Of a stretch of DNA of 64,000 bases, positions 1 through 8,866 are shown in pieces. Where the stretch lies: contig JACKBV010000014.1 of NCBI GenBank assembly GCA_020634315.1, positions 1 to 64,000 on the forward strand, written 5' to 3'. Position numbers and translations under genes: made by a program. The DNA is from Ardenticatenaceae bacterium. GTDB taxonomy: Bacteria; Chloroflexota; Anaerolineae; Promineifilales; Promineifilaceae. Positions within the stretch are counted from its first letter, which is position 1, and every line of letters starts with the position of its first letter. The notes beneath the pieces are model-generated. The model searched no databases, was not told the origin of the DNA, and was given only the letters and a program-made list of their open reading frames with translations.

Positions 1-162
1 GCGTACTTCTTGAAGTTGCGCCATCGTCATCTGGATAGCTGTTTCGTAGGCGGTCAATCGCTCACGTGTCAACTGCAATTGATGCGTCTGTTCCACCAAT
101 TTTTCATGTAAAATGTGCTCCCGCTCCCGCAGTGTTATTGTATTTGTTTTGTTTTCGGTCAT
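1..162 (-). CDS. Partial CDS, predicted coiled-coil N-terminus
   Basis: An open frame runs leftward from an ATG at 160-162 to the window edge, giving the first 54 residues of a protein cut off by the boundary. The start is preceded on the minus strand by GGCGAGGT, a plausible ribosome binding site. The visible part begins MTENKTNTITLREREHIL and is rich in Glu, Gln, Arg and Leu with heptad-like spacing, so it probably forms an alpha-helical coiled coil. No enzymatic motif is visible and no family is recognised. It diverges from the gene starting at 342. Function unknown. Confidence 0.55.
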   Translation of the reverse strand, partial: MTENKTNTITLREREHILHEKLVEQTHQLQLTRERLTAYETAIQMTMAQLQEVR

Positions 163-313
163 GATTCTACCTCGCCGTATATGATTACAAACTATCAGAC
201 AAGCTGCGGTTACTCATTGTCATGGGTCAATTTGATTGTAGCATAGGCTGCCGTGAAGTTGGCGTGAAAATTAGTACCTCGGTACCATTACCTCCTATGC
301 GGCAGCAATGCAC

Positions 314-319
314 TATAAT
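314..319 (+). promoter_or_regulatory. Possible -10 element (TATAAT)
   Basis: A perfect TATAAT lies 22 bases before the ATG at 342. No good -35 is seen at 16-18 bases. An imperfect palindrome, GTACC-TC-GGTAC (274-285), sits upstream and could be an operator. Weak evidence, from the sequence only. Confidence 0.3.
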
Positions 320-341
320 CAAGTGAAAATGGGGTTTCAAA

Positions 342-1601
342 ATGAAAATGGCAGAGAAATTTGACATTGTAATCTGGGGCGCAACTGGCTTTACCGGCCG
401 TCTGGTCGCTGAATATTTAACGCGACAATATGGCGTGGATGGGCAAACGGTACGCTGGACAATTGCCGGCCGTAACCCCAAAAAGCTCGACAGTATTCGT
501 CTGGCGCTGGCGCACATCAACCCGGCAGCGGCAAACCTGCCGCTGCTCGTTGCCGACAGCCAGGATCGGGCTTCGCTGGACAACCTGGTGCAGCAAACAA
601 AGGTGGTTTGCTCGACGGTGGGGCCATATGCGCTGTATGGCACGCCGTTGGTCGCCGCTTGCGCTGAACATGGCGTTGATTATTGTGACCTGACCGGGGA
701 GGTTCCCTGGATTCGGCAAAATATTGACTCTTTTCATGAGCAAGCCGTACAGACGGGCGCACGCATTGTCCATTGCTGTGGTTTTGACTCGATTCCATCA
801 GACCTGGGCACATTGATGATGCAGGAATACGCGCGGGATAAATACGGCCGTTTCTGTCCCGAAATCAAATTCGTCCTTGCCGGTATGCGTGGCGGTTTCA
901 GTGGTGGCACGGCTGCCAGCCTGCTCAACATGATCGAAGGAGCTGGCAATGAACGCGCGATGCGCCGTATTCTCGCGGATCCATTCGCCCTTGTGCCTGA
1001 CGGCAATCCGACAAATACACGCGTCACCGACCAGATGAATGCACGTTGGGATGCAGACCTGGAACGTTGGACGGCCCCTTTTATCATGGCTTCCATTAAC
1101 ACGCGTATTGTGCGTCGCAGTAATTATTTGTTGGGGTATCGATACGGCCGTTCCTTCCAATACAGCGAGGCAACGCAGTTTCCGCGTGGTTTTGTCGGTG
1201 GGCGGTTGGCAGCAACCGGTTTTAGCCTTGGCCTGGGCACATTCATGGGCCTGGCCGGATTTGGCCCAACACGGAAACTGCTCGAAAAGAGCGTCCTGCC
1301 CGCTCCCGGCGAAGGACCCGATCAAGAAGCCCGCGACAACGGCTATTTCCGCATTAAGTTATTGGGCAAATTGCCAGCCCACGACGGGCAGCCAGCTATA
1401 TCGTTCAAAGGCGAAGTTGCCGGAAACAAGGATCCCGGCTATGGAGAAACGGCAAAAATGGTCGCCGAATCAGCCCTATGTCTGGCCCTCGACGACAAAA
1501 TTCCCCAACGCGGCGGCATTCTGACTCCGGCAGCCAGTATGGGCATGCACCTGATAGAACGCCTGCGTGCCGCCGGAATGACGTTTGCGGTTCCACTGTA
1601 A
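342..1601 (+). CDS. Saccharopine dehydrogenase-like NAD(P)-binding oxidoreductase
   Basis: This 419-residue protein starts with a Rossmann fold (FDIVIWGATGFTGRLVAEYL, residues 6-25) whose GATGFTG glycine motif is typical of the saccharopine dehydrogenase / trans-acting enoyl reductase family. The length fits that family, and residues such as HCCGFDSIPSDLG in the middle match its conserved second block. Members reduce carbon-carbon or carbon-nitrogen bonds with NAD(P)H; the mycobacterial relatives work in lipid synthesis. The substrate here cannot be read from sequence. A second ATG lies two codons in. The gene is followed after 35 bases by an AhpD-like gene on the same strand, probably one transcript. 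Confidence 0.88.
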   Translation: MKMAEKFDIVIWGATGFTGRLVAEYLTRQYGVDGQTVRWTIAGRNPKKLDSIRLALAHINPAAANLPLLVADSQDRASLDNLVQQTKVVCSTVGPYALYGTPLVAACAEHGVDYCDLTGEVPWIRQNIDSFHEQAVQTGARIVHCCGFDSIPSDLGTLMMQEYARDKYGRFCPEIKFVLAGMRGGFSGGTAASLLNMIEGAGNERAMRRILADPFALVPDGNPTNTRVTDQMNARWDADLERWTAPFIMASINTRIVRRSNYLLGYRYGRSFQYSEATQFPRGFVGGRLAATGFSLGLGTFMGLAGFGPTRKLLEKSVLPAPGEGPDQEARDNGYFRIKLLGKLPAHDGQPAISFKGEVAGNKDPGYGETAKMVAESALCLALDDKIPQRGGILTPAASMGMHLIERLRAAGMTFAVPL

Positions 1602-1636
1602 CGGGAGTGCCGTCGTCGGCAAAAGGAGTTTTTTTG

Positions 1637-2008
1637 ATGTCACGATTAGATGAGTTTCGCGCATATCGCACCAGAATGAATGACCGCATTTTTGAATTGG
1701 AGCATTTGGGGATTAAGCGCTTTTTCAACCTGGATACGGCCGCTTATCGGGATGGCGCACTCGATGCCAAAACAAAAGAGCTGCTCGGCCTGGTGGCTTC
1801 CGCCGTGCTGCGCTGCAATGATTGCATTGATTACCACCTGCTCCAATGTGTCGAAGCTGGTTTCACTGATGAAGAGCTGACAGATGCGCTCAATGTCGCG
1901 CTTGTCGTTGGCGGCAGCATTGTCATTCCGCATTTGCGTCATGCCATCGAGACGATTGATTTGCTGCGGGCTGAAGCGGATAGCGCCGCCATGCCCATCA
2001 ACGAGTAA
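1637..2008 (+). CDS. Carboxymuconolactone decarboxylase / AhpD-like protein
   Basis: The start at 1637 is set by AAAAGGAG at 1621-1628. The 123-residue product contains the AhpD signature C-x-x-C-x-x-x-H (CNDCIDYH) in the middle, followed by the helical segment typical of the carboxymuconolactone decarboxylase fold. Proteins with this Cys pair usually act as thiol-disulfide or peroxide-reducing partners, not as true decarboxylases. It follows the oxidoreductase gene closely and may serve redox protection or electron transfer with it; that link is inferred from position only. Confidence 0.88.
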   Translation: MSRLDEFRAYRTRMNDRIFELEHLGIKRFFNLDTAAYRDGALDAKTKELLGLVASAVLRCNDCIDYHLLQCVEAGFTDEELTDALNVALVVGGSIVIPHLRHAIETIDLLRAEADSAAMPINE

Positions 2009-2404
2009 GGGAGTAGATGGGTATGGCTCGACCTGGCTGTTCCTTGTTTTGCGCGTCTCATTTCATCAATCGTCTAGCAGAGAAAACTTTAGCCGCGAAC
2101 GAGGGTGTTTCAAGAAAACCGCTGTTAATCAATGGCAAATTGCCAGGTTCCGGAGTTTTCTGACAAACGGCTCAAGGCTTTGCACACAGTGAAAAGCCCT
2201 TCCCCACGGCGTCCCGGCGTCGGCGTCACAGGCTTAAACATTCTCTCTGTTTTTGGTACAATAGCCCGCTTACAAACTCTTGAAAACCCCTCTCCTGATG
2301 GGAGTCCAGACAGGGGATGCGCTATTTTCGACACGGATTTGAACGCGAATTGGCAAATCGCGCGACACTTTTTCGAGCAGTTATTGCTCATGAGGAATTA
2401 GGCC
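2009..2404. other. Intergenic region with no recognised gene
   Basis: These 396 bases separate the AhpD-like gene from the DUF4956 operon. Short open frames exist on both strands but overlap each other and match nothing known. A TACAAT at 2257-2262 may be the -10 of the downstream operon. A short palindrome-like GGCAAATTGCC is present near 2135. No tRNA or riboswitch fold is apparent. Confidence 0.5.
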
Positions 2405-3076
2405 ATGAATGATCTTTTGGATTTGACCGGAGCGACCCCTTTGCCACTGGATACGCTTGTTGTCAATTTGTTGTTGTGCATTGCCCTGAACACGCTGTTG
2501 GCCTGGTTTTACACACGCTACGGCCGTTCCTTTTCCAACCGCTCCAAATTTGCCAGCAACCTGCCAATCCTCTCCCTGGTTATCCTTTTGGTCATCTCCG
2601 TCGTCAAATCCTCTTTGGCGCTCTCCCTCGGCCTGGTCGGCGCACTCTCCATCGTCCGTTTTCGCACAGCCATCAAAGAGCCAGAAGAACTGGTTTACCT
2701 GTTTTTGGCGATTGCCCTGGGCTTGGGCTTGGGAGCAGACCAACGCCTGCCAACATTGGTCGCTTTTGCCGTCATTCTGGCTTATCTCTTTTTGCGCACA
2801 ACCTTCACACCCCGCCCCACACAAAACAACCTGTTTTTCAATTTGACTGCGCCGGACAACGAAGCCACATTTACTCAACTCAACCAGGTGCTGATTAAAC
2901 ACGTCAAAACGGCCGATTTGCGCCGCCTCGACCATAGCAACAACTTTTTGCAAGCTGGTTATCTCATCCACTGCCCCGATGACGACACCTTGAGCCGCCT
3001 CATGGACGATTTGAAAGCCCAATTTCCTGGCGCTGAATTCGGATTTGTGCAGCAGGACAATTCGCTAGGAGTATGA
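2405..3076 (+). CDS. DUF4956 integral membrane protein
   Basis: This 223-residue protein has several hydrophobic helices in its first 130 residues and the conserved DUF4956 core GALSIVRFRTAIKEPEE at about residues 78-95. Its C-terminal third is soluble. The function of the family is unknown, but its genes are often found with VTC-type polyphosphate polymerases and CotH-like proteins, exactly the arrangement here. GAGGA lies before the start. The next gene begins one base after the stop codon, so the two are almost certainly co-transcribed. Confidence 0.9.
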   Translation: MNDLLDLTGATPLPLDTLVVNLLLCIALNTLLAWFYTRYGRSFSNRSKFASNLPILSLVILLVISVVKSSLALSLGLVGALSIVRFRTAIKEPEELVYLFLAIALGLGLGADQRLPTLVAFAVILAYLFLRTTFTPRPTQNNLFFNLTAPDNEATFTQLNQVLIKHVKTADLRRLDHSNNFLQAGYLIHCPDDDTLSRLMDDLKAQFPGAEFGFVQQDNSLGV

Positions 3077-3077
3077 C

Positions 3078-4688
3078 ATGAAAATCGGTCATGCTTCTTC
3101 CCATCGGTCTCTCACTCGTGAGCGGGGTGTGGCCTGGCTTATTTTATTTGTTGCGGGTTTTGCTTTGGGTGGCATGTATTGGCAATCCTTAAAAGCCTTG
3201 CTGATCAGTCCAGTCACAGCCATTCAGGCGGCTTTGCCCGCGCCAGAACTCCCCACCCTGACGGTTAACATTGCCTTCACCGAGTACAGCAATCTGCTGG
3301 CACAGCGGGAAAGCGCACAAACGACCGGCGCATTTGTTGCCAACGAGGCTGATTTTCAACAGGCGACCATTGAGGTTGTGGATGAAAACGGCCGTTTCCA
3401 AGAAATCCCCGTGCGCCTGCGCCTGCGCCAGGGCACGGCCGAATCGTTGGGCGAGCATGACAAATGGCCGTTCGACGTGCGCACGCGCAGCGACACAACC
3501 CTGTGGGGCATGAGCCGCTTCACGCTGCAAGACCCGGCCAGCAACAACTGGCTTGCCCAATGGGCCTTCATCCAAGCAGCCGCACGCGAAGGGCTGCTCG
3601 TCACCCGCTATCAATTCGTCAATCTGACCATTAATGGCGACAGCAAAGGCATTTATGCCCTGCAAGAAGGATTCAGCCAGGAACTGCTCACAGAGCAAGC
3701 ACACATCCCCGGCGTGATCATCGAGTTTAACGGCGACCGCCTCTGGCAAACCATCCAGGCGCAAGATGGAGATGAGCAGGCCATCCTCGCCGATCCCTTT
3801 ACCCATTTGCGCCCCGTCGATTGGCATTTGCTCACCATTGATGCCGTCCAAGACAATACCATTGAAAATGATGCGGCGCTTCTTGTGCAGCGCGAGACGG
3901 CCATCAGCAGGCTGCGCGGCTTACAAACGGGCACAGAAACAGCCGGCGCTATTTTTGACACAGCCCAATATGGCACGCTGCTGGCTCTGGCCGATTGGTG
4001 GGACGCCGCCGACGCGCTCTCCTGGGTGAATCTCCGTTTTTACTACAACCCGGACACGGACTTGTTGGAGCCGATTGTCGCCAGTGGTCAGCCGCTGTTG
4101 GTTAACGGCCGTATCAGCTCCGCCTACTTTTACAATGATTCCGACGTACAGCAGGCATATTTAACGGCCGTACAACGCCTCACCCAACCCGATTACCTCG
4201 ACCAATTGCAAGCCGATCTCGACCCGCAGCTGCAACAATTACAACGCGCCCTCCAGGCCGAAACAGACCTGACACTGCCCTGGGAAACCCTGCGCCAACG
4301 CCAGACACAACTCCAGCAATCCCTGGCACCCAACCAACCCATTCTCGCCTACTTCGACAACACCCATGCCGACACCCTGCAAATCAACCTGGCAAGCGTC
4401 TACAATCTCCCGCTGCAACTGATCGGCTTCGACATTGGCGGCGCAACCTTTTTGCAAGCCAATCCTGCCTGGATTCAAGGCGATACATCAGCCCTGCTGC
4501 CCGGCACAGACGGCGCCATTATTCTTCGCCCGCCAGCCACAGACACCGTCTATTTCGTACAATTTCAAATCCCCATTCTGGAAATTCAACGGCTGGACAG
4601 TGAACTCGATGGGCTAACCGGCATAGAAATTAACATTGCTACCCAGATTGTTGGCTTACCAAATGTGCAGTTAACACCTGCACGGTAA
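3078..4688 (+). CDS. CotH-like kinase-family protein, membrane-anchored
   Basis: This 536-residue product has one N-terminal membrane segment (about 18-40) and then a large domain facing outward. Residues about 110-225 resemble the CotH family: an RLRLRQG block, WPFDVRTR, a GMSRFTLQDPASNNWL stretch, the TRYQFVNLTING segment, and GIYALQE. CotH proteins are atypical kinases first known from Bacillus spore coats, and related domains occur with VTC and DUF4956 proteins in many bacteria that do not sporulate. The C-terminal half is Gln- and Leu-rich with no known domain. Whether the kinase residues are all present cannot be settled by eye. Confidence 0.75.
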   Translation: MKIGHASSHRSLTRERGVAWLILFVAGFALGGMYWQSLKALLISPVTAIQAALPAPELPTLTVNIAFTEYSNLLAQRESAQTTGAFVANEADFQQATIEVVDENGRFQEIPVRLRLRQGTAESLGEHDKWPFDVRTRSDTTLWGMSRFTLQDPASNNWLAQWAFIQAAAREGLLVTRYQFVNLTINGDSKGIYALQEGFSQELLTEQAHIPGVIIEFNGDRLWQTIQAQDGDEQAILADPFTHLRPVDWHLLTIDAVQDNTIENDAALLVQRETAISRLRGLQTGTETAGAIFDTAQYGTLLALADWWDAADALSWVNLRFYYNPDTDLLEPIVASGQPLLVNGRISSAYFYNDSDVQQAYLTAVQRLTQPDYLDQLQADLDPQLQQLQRALQAETDLTLPWETLRQRQTQLQQSLAPNQPILAYFDNTHADTLQINLASVYNLPLQLIGFDIGGATFLQANPAWIQGDTSALLPGTDGAIILRPPATDTVYFVQFQIPILEIQRLDSELDGLTGIEINIATQIVGLPNVQLTPAR

Positions 4689-4722
4689 ACTTCTGCGAGG
4701 TCTATCCGCAACAACATTTGCC

Positions 4723-5415
4723 ATGACAGATTCACCAACCGCCCCGCCCACACTGCGCTACGAACTAAAATTCACCTGTGACAGCCACTGGTTAACTCAG
4801 GCACGCTCCTGGATACGGCAGCATCCAACGGCATTTCGCGTCGCCTATCCGCCGCGCACGGTCAACAGCCTTTATCTGGACACGCAAGGGCTAAATATGC
4901 TCCAGGCTAACTTGAGCGGCATTGGGCAGCGGCAAAAACTGCGCCTGCGCTGGTATAACGACACACCGAGCAACCCCACATTAGAGCTAAAATACAAAGA
5001 CAACCTGCTTGGCGGCAAACATCAACACAAACTCCCCATTACGCTCGATTTAGCCCAACCCTGGCCCGCATTATTTGCCGCGCTGCAACCCCACCTGACG
5101 CCTGCATGGCAATTACTGCTGCAAACCTATCAGCGCCCGGTGCTGATGAACCGTTACCGGCGCGAATATTACGCTTCGTATGATGGGCAGATACGCGTCA
5201 CCCTGGATTATGACCAGGAAGCGTTTGACCAGCAGTTTGGCAATCGCCCCAATTTGCACACGCCTATCCTGATGCAGCCACCCATTGTGCTGGAATTGAA
5301 AGCAGATGACGCGCAAACGGAGCGATTGCAAGCCATTGCCGCCCATTTCCCCATCCCGCGCACGCGCAACTCGAAATACGCCAATAGTTTACTCACCGCT
5401 TTGTACGCGATTTGA
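4723..5415 (+). CDS. VTC-domain protein, probable polyphosphate polymerase
   Basis: The 230-residue protein is essentially one VTC domain, a triphosphate-tunnel fold. Expected features are visible in order: RYELKF near the N-terminus, VNSLYLDT, RQKLRLRWY, LELKYKDN, RYRREYY, VTLDYDQE, VLELKA, and the closing SKYANSLL. The basic and acidic residues of these strands line the tunnel and bind polyphosphate and metal in yeast Vtc4. Third gene of the DUF4956-CotH-VTC operon, 34 bases behind its neighbour. A role in making a phosphate polymer or in phosphorylating a surface structure is likely by family; the product is unproven. Confidence 0.85.
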   Translation: MTDSPTAPPTLRYELKFTCDSHWLTQARSWIRQHPTAFRVAYPPRTVNSLYLDTQGLNMLQANLSGIGQRQKLRLRWYNDTPSNPTLELKYKDNLLGGKHQHKLPITLDLAQPWPALFAALQPHLTPAWQLLLQTYQRPVLMNRYRREYYASYDGQIRVTLDYDQEAFDQQFGNRPNLHTPILMQPPIVLELKADDAQTERLQAIAAHFPIPRTRNSKYANSLLTALYAI

Positions 5416-5421
5416 TGCCGG

Positions 5422-6810
5422 TTACGGCCGTATCCGTTCATACGCCTCGCGATCATCCATATCAAGCAAAATGGCATCGTCAGGCATCGGCACCAAATGC
5501 AGTTCGGCGGCATGACGGCGCAGCAAATGGCGCGGAGCCGCGCCAGGCGGCAGCGCCAGCAGTTCAGAAAAGAAACGCCGCCCAATGAGCACCGGATTGC
5601 CACGCTGCCCCTGGTATACCGGTGCAATCAGGTCATGGGTTCCTTGCCAGTAAGCAGCCAACAGCAACTCCATCATCGCCGCCGTCACCAGCGGCTGATC
5701 AGCCAGAATGACAAGCACAGCGTCTACGTGTGGCGGCAGTTGACGCACGGCCGTTTGCAGCGATGAGAGCATTTCGCCAGCAGCGTACTGCGGATTGTGA
5801 ACGGCAGCCATGCCATGCGCGGCGGCGATTTGCGCCACTGTGTCTGCTTCATGGCCGGTGATGATAAGGGTGTCGTAAACGGCCGTTTCGCCCACTTCCG
5901 CCAACACCTGCCCCAACACCGTTGTCTTTCCCCAGGGCAGCAGCAGCTTGTTCGCCGCGCCCATCCGCCGCGATTCCCCCGCCGCCAACACCACCGCCGC
6001 CACGCGACGATGAATCTCGCGCACGGGCTGCTCACTTTTAACGGCCGTTAACACCACCTGTGGTATCTGTGCTGTCGTTTGTGGATGGCGCAAAACGGCC
6101 GTGGCAATCTGGCGTGCGGCGGCTAATTGAACGGCCGTTTCCACTTTGTTGATAACCGGAATGACACGCGCACCCGGTGGCACATCCTTCATCCCGCCTT
6201 GTGGGTGTGTCAACAGCGTCGCCACCATTGGCGGCGTTAACGTCACAGATGATTGCTGCTTGATGATCGCCTGTATGCGCTCCGGGCGATGTGCCACCTC
6301 GGCCAATGGCGCGGCCAGCGCGTCCATGCCCACCACCGGCACAACCAACGTCGTTGCGGAGGGAATCACCGGCTCATGGGCGGCAGGCGCTTTGATGGGG
6401 CGCATCCGCGAACCATCCGCCTCCACCAATACATGGCGCACACCAGGATGCGCCAGCAGTTGTTGGGGCAGTTCGGGCGGCACGCCAAATGCTTTCTCGC
6501 CTTCCACCTGTCCCACCACCAGACATGAACCAAACCGCGCCAAAAATTCGTCCAACCGCGACAAGTCGCCGACGTTGGGGAGTTCCACCAGGTGCGGTTG
6601 CTGCCTGGCCGCTGTGGCATCTTTTGCATGGGCAAAACAAACGGCCGTTGCCAGTTTCATTTGCACGGCAAAGATGCGCGTTGTCGTCGTCACCACAACA
6701 CCCGGCCCCAATGCCGACGCCAGGGCAAACATCAAGCTCGTTTTACCGCCGCCGCCCACAAAGGCGACCAATTCATCATGTTCTGCCAGATTTAATGCTG
6801 CTGCTAACAT
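5422..6810 (-). CDS. YqeC-MocA fusion: selenium-dependent hydroxylase factor and molybdenum cofactor nucleotidyltransferase
   Basis: I place the start at 6810 (MLAAALNLAEHDELVAF), because the longer frame upstream has no domain character. The 462-residue product joins two proteins that are usually separate. The N-terminal part (to about 265) is YqeC-like: a P-loop GGGGKTS at 19-25, a TTTTRIF strand, VEADGSRMRPIKAP, and VINKVE. The C-terminal part (about 268-462) is a MocA-type transferase with VVLAAGESRRMG, NKLLLPWG, VLILADQPLV and GNPVLIGRRFF. YqeC marks selenium-dependent molybdenum hydroxylase systems; MocA transfers CMP to molybdopterin. Partner genes xdhC and yqeB occur at 49.5 and 56.2 kb. 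Several ACGGCCGT sites lie inside. Confidence 0.85.
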   Translation of the reverse strand: MLAAALNLAEHDELVAFVGGGGKTSLMFALASALGPGVVVTTTTRIFAVQMKLATAVCFAHAKDATAARQQPHLVELPNVGDLSRLDEFLARFGSCLVVGQVEGEKAFGVPPELPQQLLAHPGVRHVLVEADGSRMRPIKAPAAHEPVIPSATTLVVPVVGMDALAAPLAEVAHRPERIQAIIKQQSSVTLTPPMVATLLTHPQGGMKDVPPGARVIPVINKVETAVQLAAARQIATAVLRHPQTTAQIPQVVLTAVKSEQPVREIHRRVAAVVLAAGESRRMGAANKLLLPWGKTTVLGQVLAEVGETAVYDTLIITGHEADTVAQIAAAHGMAAVHNPQYAAGEMLSSLQTAVRQLPPHVDAVLVILADQPLVTAAMMELLLAAYWQGTHDLIAPVYQGQRGNPVLIGRRFFSELLALPPGAAPRHLLRRHAAELHLVPMPDDAILLDMDDREAYERIRP

Positions 6811-7033
6811 GGGGATATAGTAACGAGAAACGGCCGTTTTGGCACAAGCAAATCGAGGGGGACAAAGCGGTTTGTCGGGGCGCTCTGGAGAAGGAGAGAG
6901 CGCCCGCAACCAAACCTCTTATCCTGAAAACCCTGTAGGAAGAAGATGAAGAATGAGTCTGAAACATTCGTCATCTGTTGTTACTACGTTATACGATACG
7001 GCCCACACAATTAATCACAAATTCTGCGCCAAT
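6811..7033. other. Short intergenic region
   Basis: About 220 bases between two minus-strand genes, containing one ACGGCCGT palindrome (near 6830). No gene or clear terminator is seen. Confidence 0.4.
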
Positions 7034-8803
7034 CTAGTCGCCGGGTGCAGCGCCGTAAACCCATTCCTGGAACAATGGCGTCAAATCACAGGCGCACTGC
7101 GCCTCGGCTAGCTGCTGAAAGGCAACGGCCGTTGCCCCGCCCCAGGCAAATTCTTGATAATAGGCACGCAGCAGCGCAGCAAAAGCATCCGCGCCCAACT
7201 GCGTTTCCAATTCGCCCAAAAATTGCGTGCCGCGCTCCCGCATCACATAATCAAATTCGCCGCTCTCATACGCCGCAGCCGGTAAACCAATGGGCAGCGC
7301 TGGCGCTTTTTCTGCTGCGACATTCATTGTTATGGCATCGCCACTTTCCTCGCCCAGCGCCACATACTCCGTCAGGGACAAAGCCAGCCATGGCTCCGCC
7401 AAAACCTGCTGACCGACAATGCGGCCAAACCATTGCGCAGTAACCTGGCGACCGGCAGCGACATCAACGCCCGTTTTGCCATACAGGTAACTATTCAAAC
7501 TGAGCAAGGAGACGCCGGGATAAGAGACACCGGCACGGCTGAAACTGAGATTGGGCGTGCCCACAAGATCCAATTCTGTGAAAGGGAAAACGCCAAAACG
7601 AGCATCGTATGTTTCCAGCAGCGCCGCCGCCTCCGTCAACGCTTGCTGCGCATCGGGCAACAGATAATCCGCATAGGCATAACTGTTGATGCGCGTATTG
7701 CCCACGGTCTGGCTCAACACCACCTGATACCGCTCGCTGGCTGTCAGGTAAAACAAGTCCACCGGCCCGGCGGCAAACGTTACCTCTTGCTGCGCATCAT
7801 CACCCACAGCAGTCGGTTTTCGGTCGACCTCAACACCCGATGTGATGAGAACTTGCTCACTGGAGGCAGTCACCCGCACCAAAAAGTAGCTTTTGTCGCC
7901 CATGCTGGCAAGGCCATGCACGGGTTCATCAAGCAGCCAATCGCCATCAGCAAAGGCGGCGACGGTGGGATGCCAATAGGCCAATCCCAGCACATCGTTG
8001 AGCAATCCCAACGCGCCATCAAATGTGCGGCGCGAACGCCCCACCAGCAGGGAAAAGTCCATCTCCAACACAACGGCCGCGCCGGGAGCCAATGTCTCCG
8101 GCAGTTTCACGCTGATGGTACTGGTATTGACTATTGTGGGCGGCGCGATACGGCCGTTTACCAACACATTCGCCACCGTCAATTGACTATCGCCCAGATT
8201 TGCCAACAGGCGCAAGGCAACATCATCCAGGGCCTGCCCCGTGTTGTTAACATAACGGATTTGTTGACGGCCGTTTACACGGCGCAAATCATCACGAATA
8301 TGCACATCCACATGATAAACCGTCGCCTGCGGCAGTCGCGCCAAAATAGACTGCTCACCCGCCACCAATCCCTGGGCAAACGGTGTGGTGTCATCCCAAT
8401 TCACGGCAAAAAATGAGGGAGCGGCCGTTTCCAACTGCGTTGTCGGCGTTGGCGGCCAAAATTGCAGCACATACACGGCAAACAGGCACAACAGCACCAC
8501 CGCCCCCAATGTCCCCACCCCACTCAACATGCGCAGCGAATGAAACCGCCACAACGCCCGCTGCCGCTGCTGCGGCAACGAGGCACGCATCTGGCTAAAT
8601 TGGCGTGTCCGTGCTGGCTGCACCTGACGCAAAGTCGCATCTAGCTCCAAACGAATCTGGCGCTGCAAGCGCCTGGCGTCATCGACCCGCGCCCGGCACA
8701 GTGGACAATCTGCCAGGTGGCGATCCATCGATTCTCGCTGTGCATCTGTAAGCGTCTGGTGGATGTATCCGTTGAGGTCGTTATCGTCGAGGTGTTTTCC
8801 CAT
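7034..8803 (-). CDS. Anti-sigma factor with zinc-finger N-terminus and degenerate M1-peptidase-like domain
   Basis: The 589-residue protein starts with an anti-sigma zinc finger, H29-x3-C33-x2-C36, then a cytoplasmic helix, one membrane segment (about 92-116), and a roughly 470-residue external region. The external part resembles the beta-sandwich and catalytic domains of M1 aminopeptidases, but where these have HExxHxW this protein reads R452-Q-V-T-A456-Q-W458, and the third zinc-ligand Glu position falls on a Leu (about 475). All zinc ligands and the general base are gone, so it probably senses or binds instead of cutting. The ECF sigma gene lies just upstream, so this is presumably its partner. 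The M1 relationship is my inference from pattern. Confidence 0.8.
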   Translation of the reverse strand: MGKHLDDNDLNGYIHQTLTDAQRESMDRHLADCPLCRARVDDARRLQRQIRLELDATLRQVQPARTRQFSQMRASLPQQRQRALWRFHSLRMLSGVGTLGAVVLLCLFAVYVLQFWPPTPTTQLETAAPSFFAVNWDDTTPFAQGLVAGEQSILARLPQATVYHVDVHIRDDLRRVNGRQQIRYVNNTGQALDDVALRLLANLGDSQLTVANVLVNGRIAPPTIVNTSTISVKLPETLAPGAAVVLEMDFSLLVGRSRRTFDGALGLLNDVLGLAYWHPTVAAFADGDWLLDEPVHGLASMGDKSYFLVRVTASSEQVLITSGVEVDRKPTAVGDDAQQEVTFAAGPVDLFYLTASERYQVVLSQTVGNTRINSYAYADYLLPDAQQALTEAAALLETYDARFGVFPFTELDLVGTPNLSFSRAGVSYPGVSLLSLNSYLYGKTGVDVAAGRQVTAQWFGRIVGQQVLAEPWLALSLTEYVALGEESGDAITMNVAAEKAPALPIGLPAAAYESGEFDYVMRERGTQFLGELETQLGADAFAALLRAYYQEFAWGGATAVAFQQLAEAQCACDLTPLFQEWVYGAAPGD

Positions 8804-8815
8804 TCTTCATCATCA

Positions 8816-8866
8816 GTCATCGGTATCATTCATTCAAGATAACCAATCACCGATTACCAATTTTTT
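8816..8866. repeat. Intergenic (GGTAATCGGT)-type repeat
   Basis: AACCAATCACCGATTACCAA and CATCGGTATC lie in the space between the sigma and anti-sigma genes. Same family as at 9608-9705, 48945-48995 and 49445-49535. Confidence 0.35.

Noticed and set aside
2125..2401. Two opposing small frames in the intergenic region
   Set aside because: They overlap each other, have no ribosome binding site and no homology signs.
7433..8416. 327-codon plus-strand frame inside the anti-sigma gene
   Set aside because: It overlaps a clear coding gene and has no family resemblance, so it is an antisense shadow.
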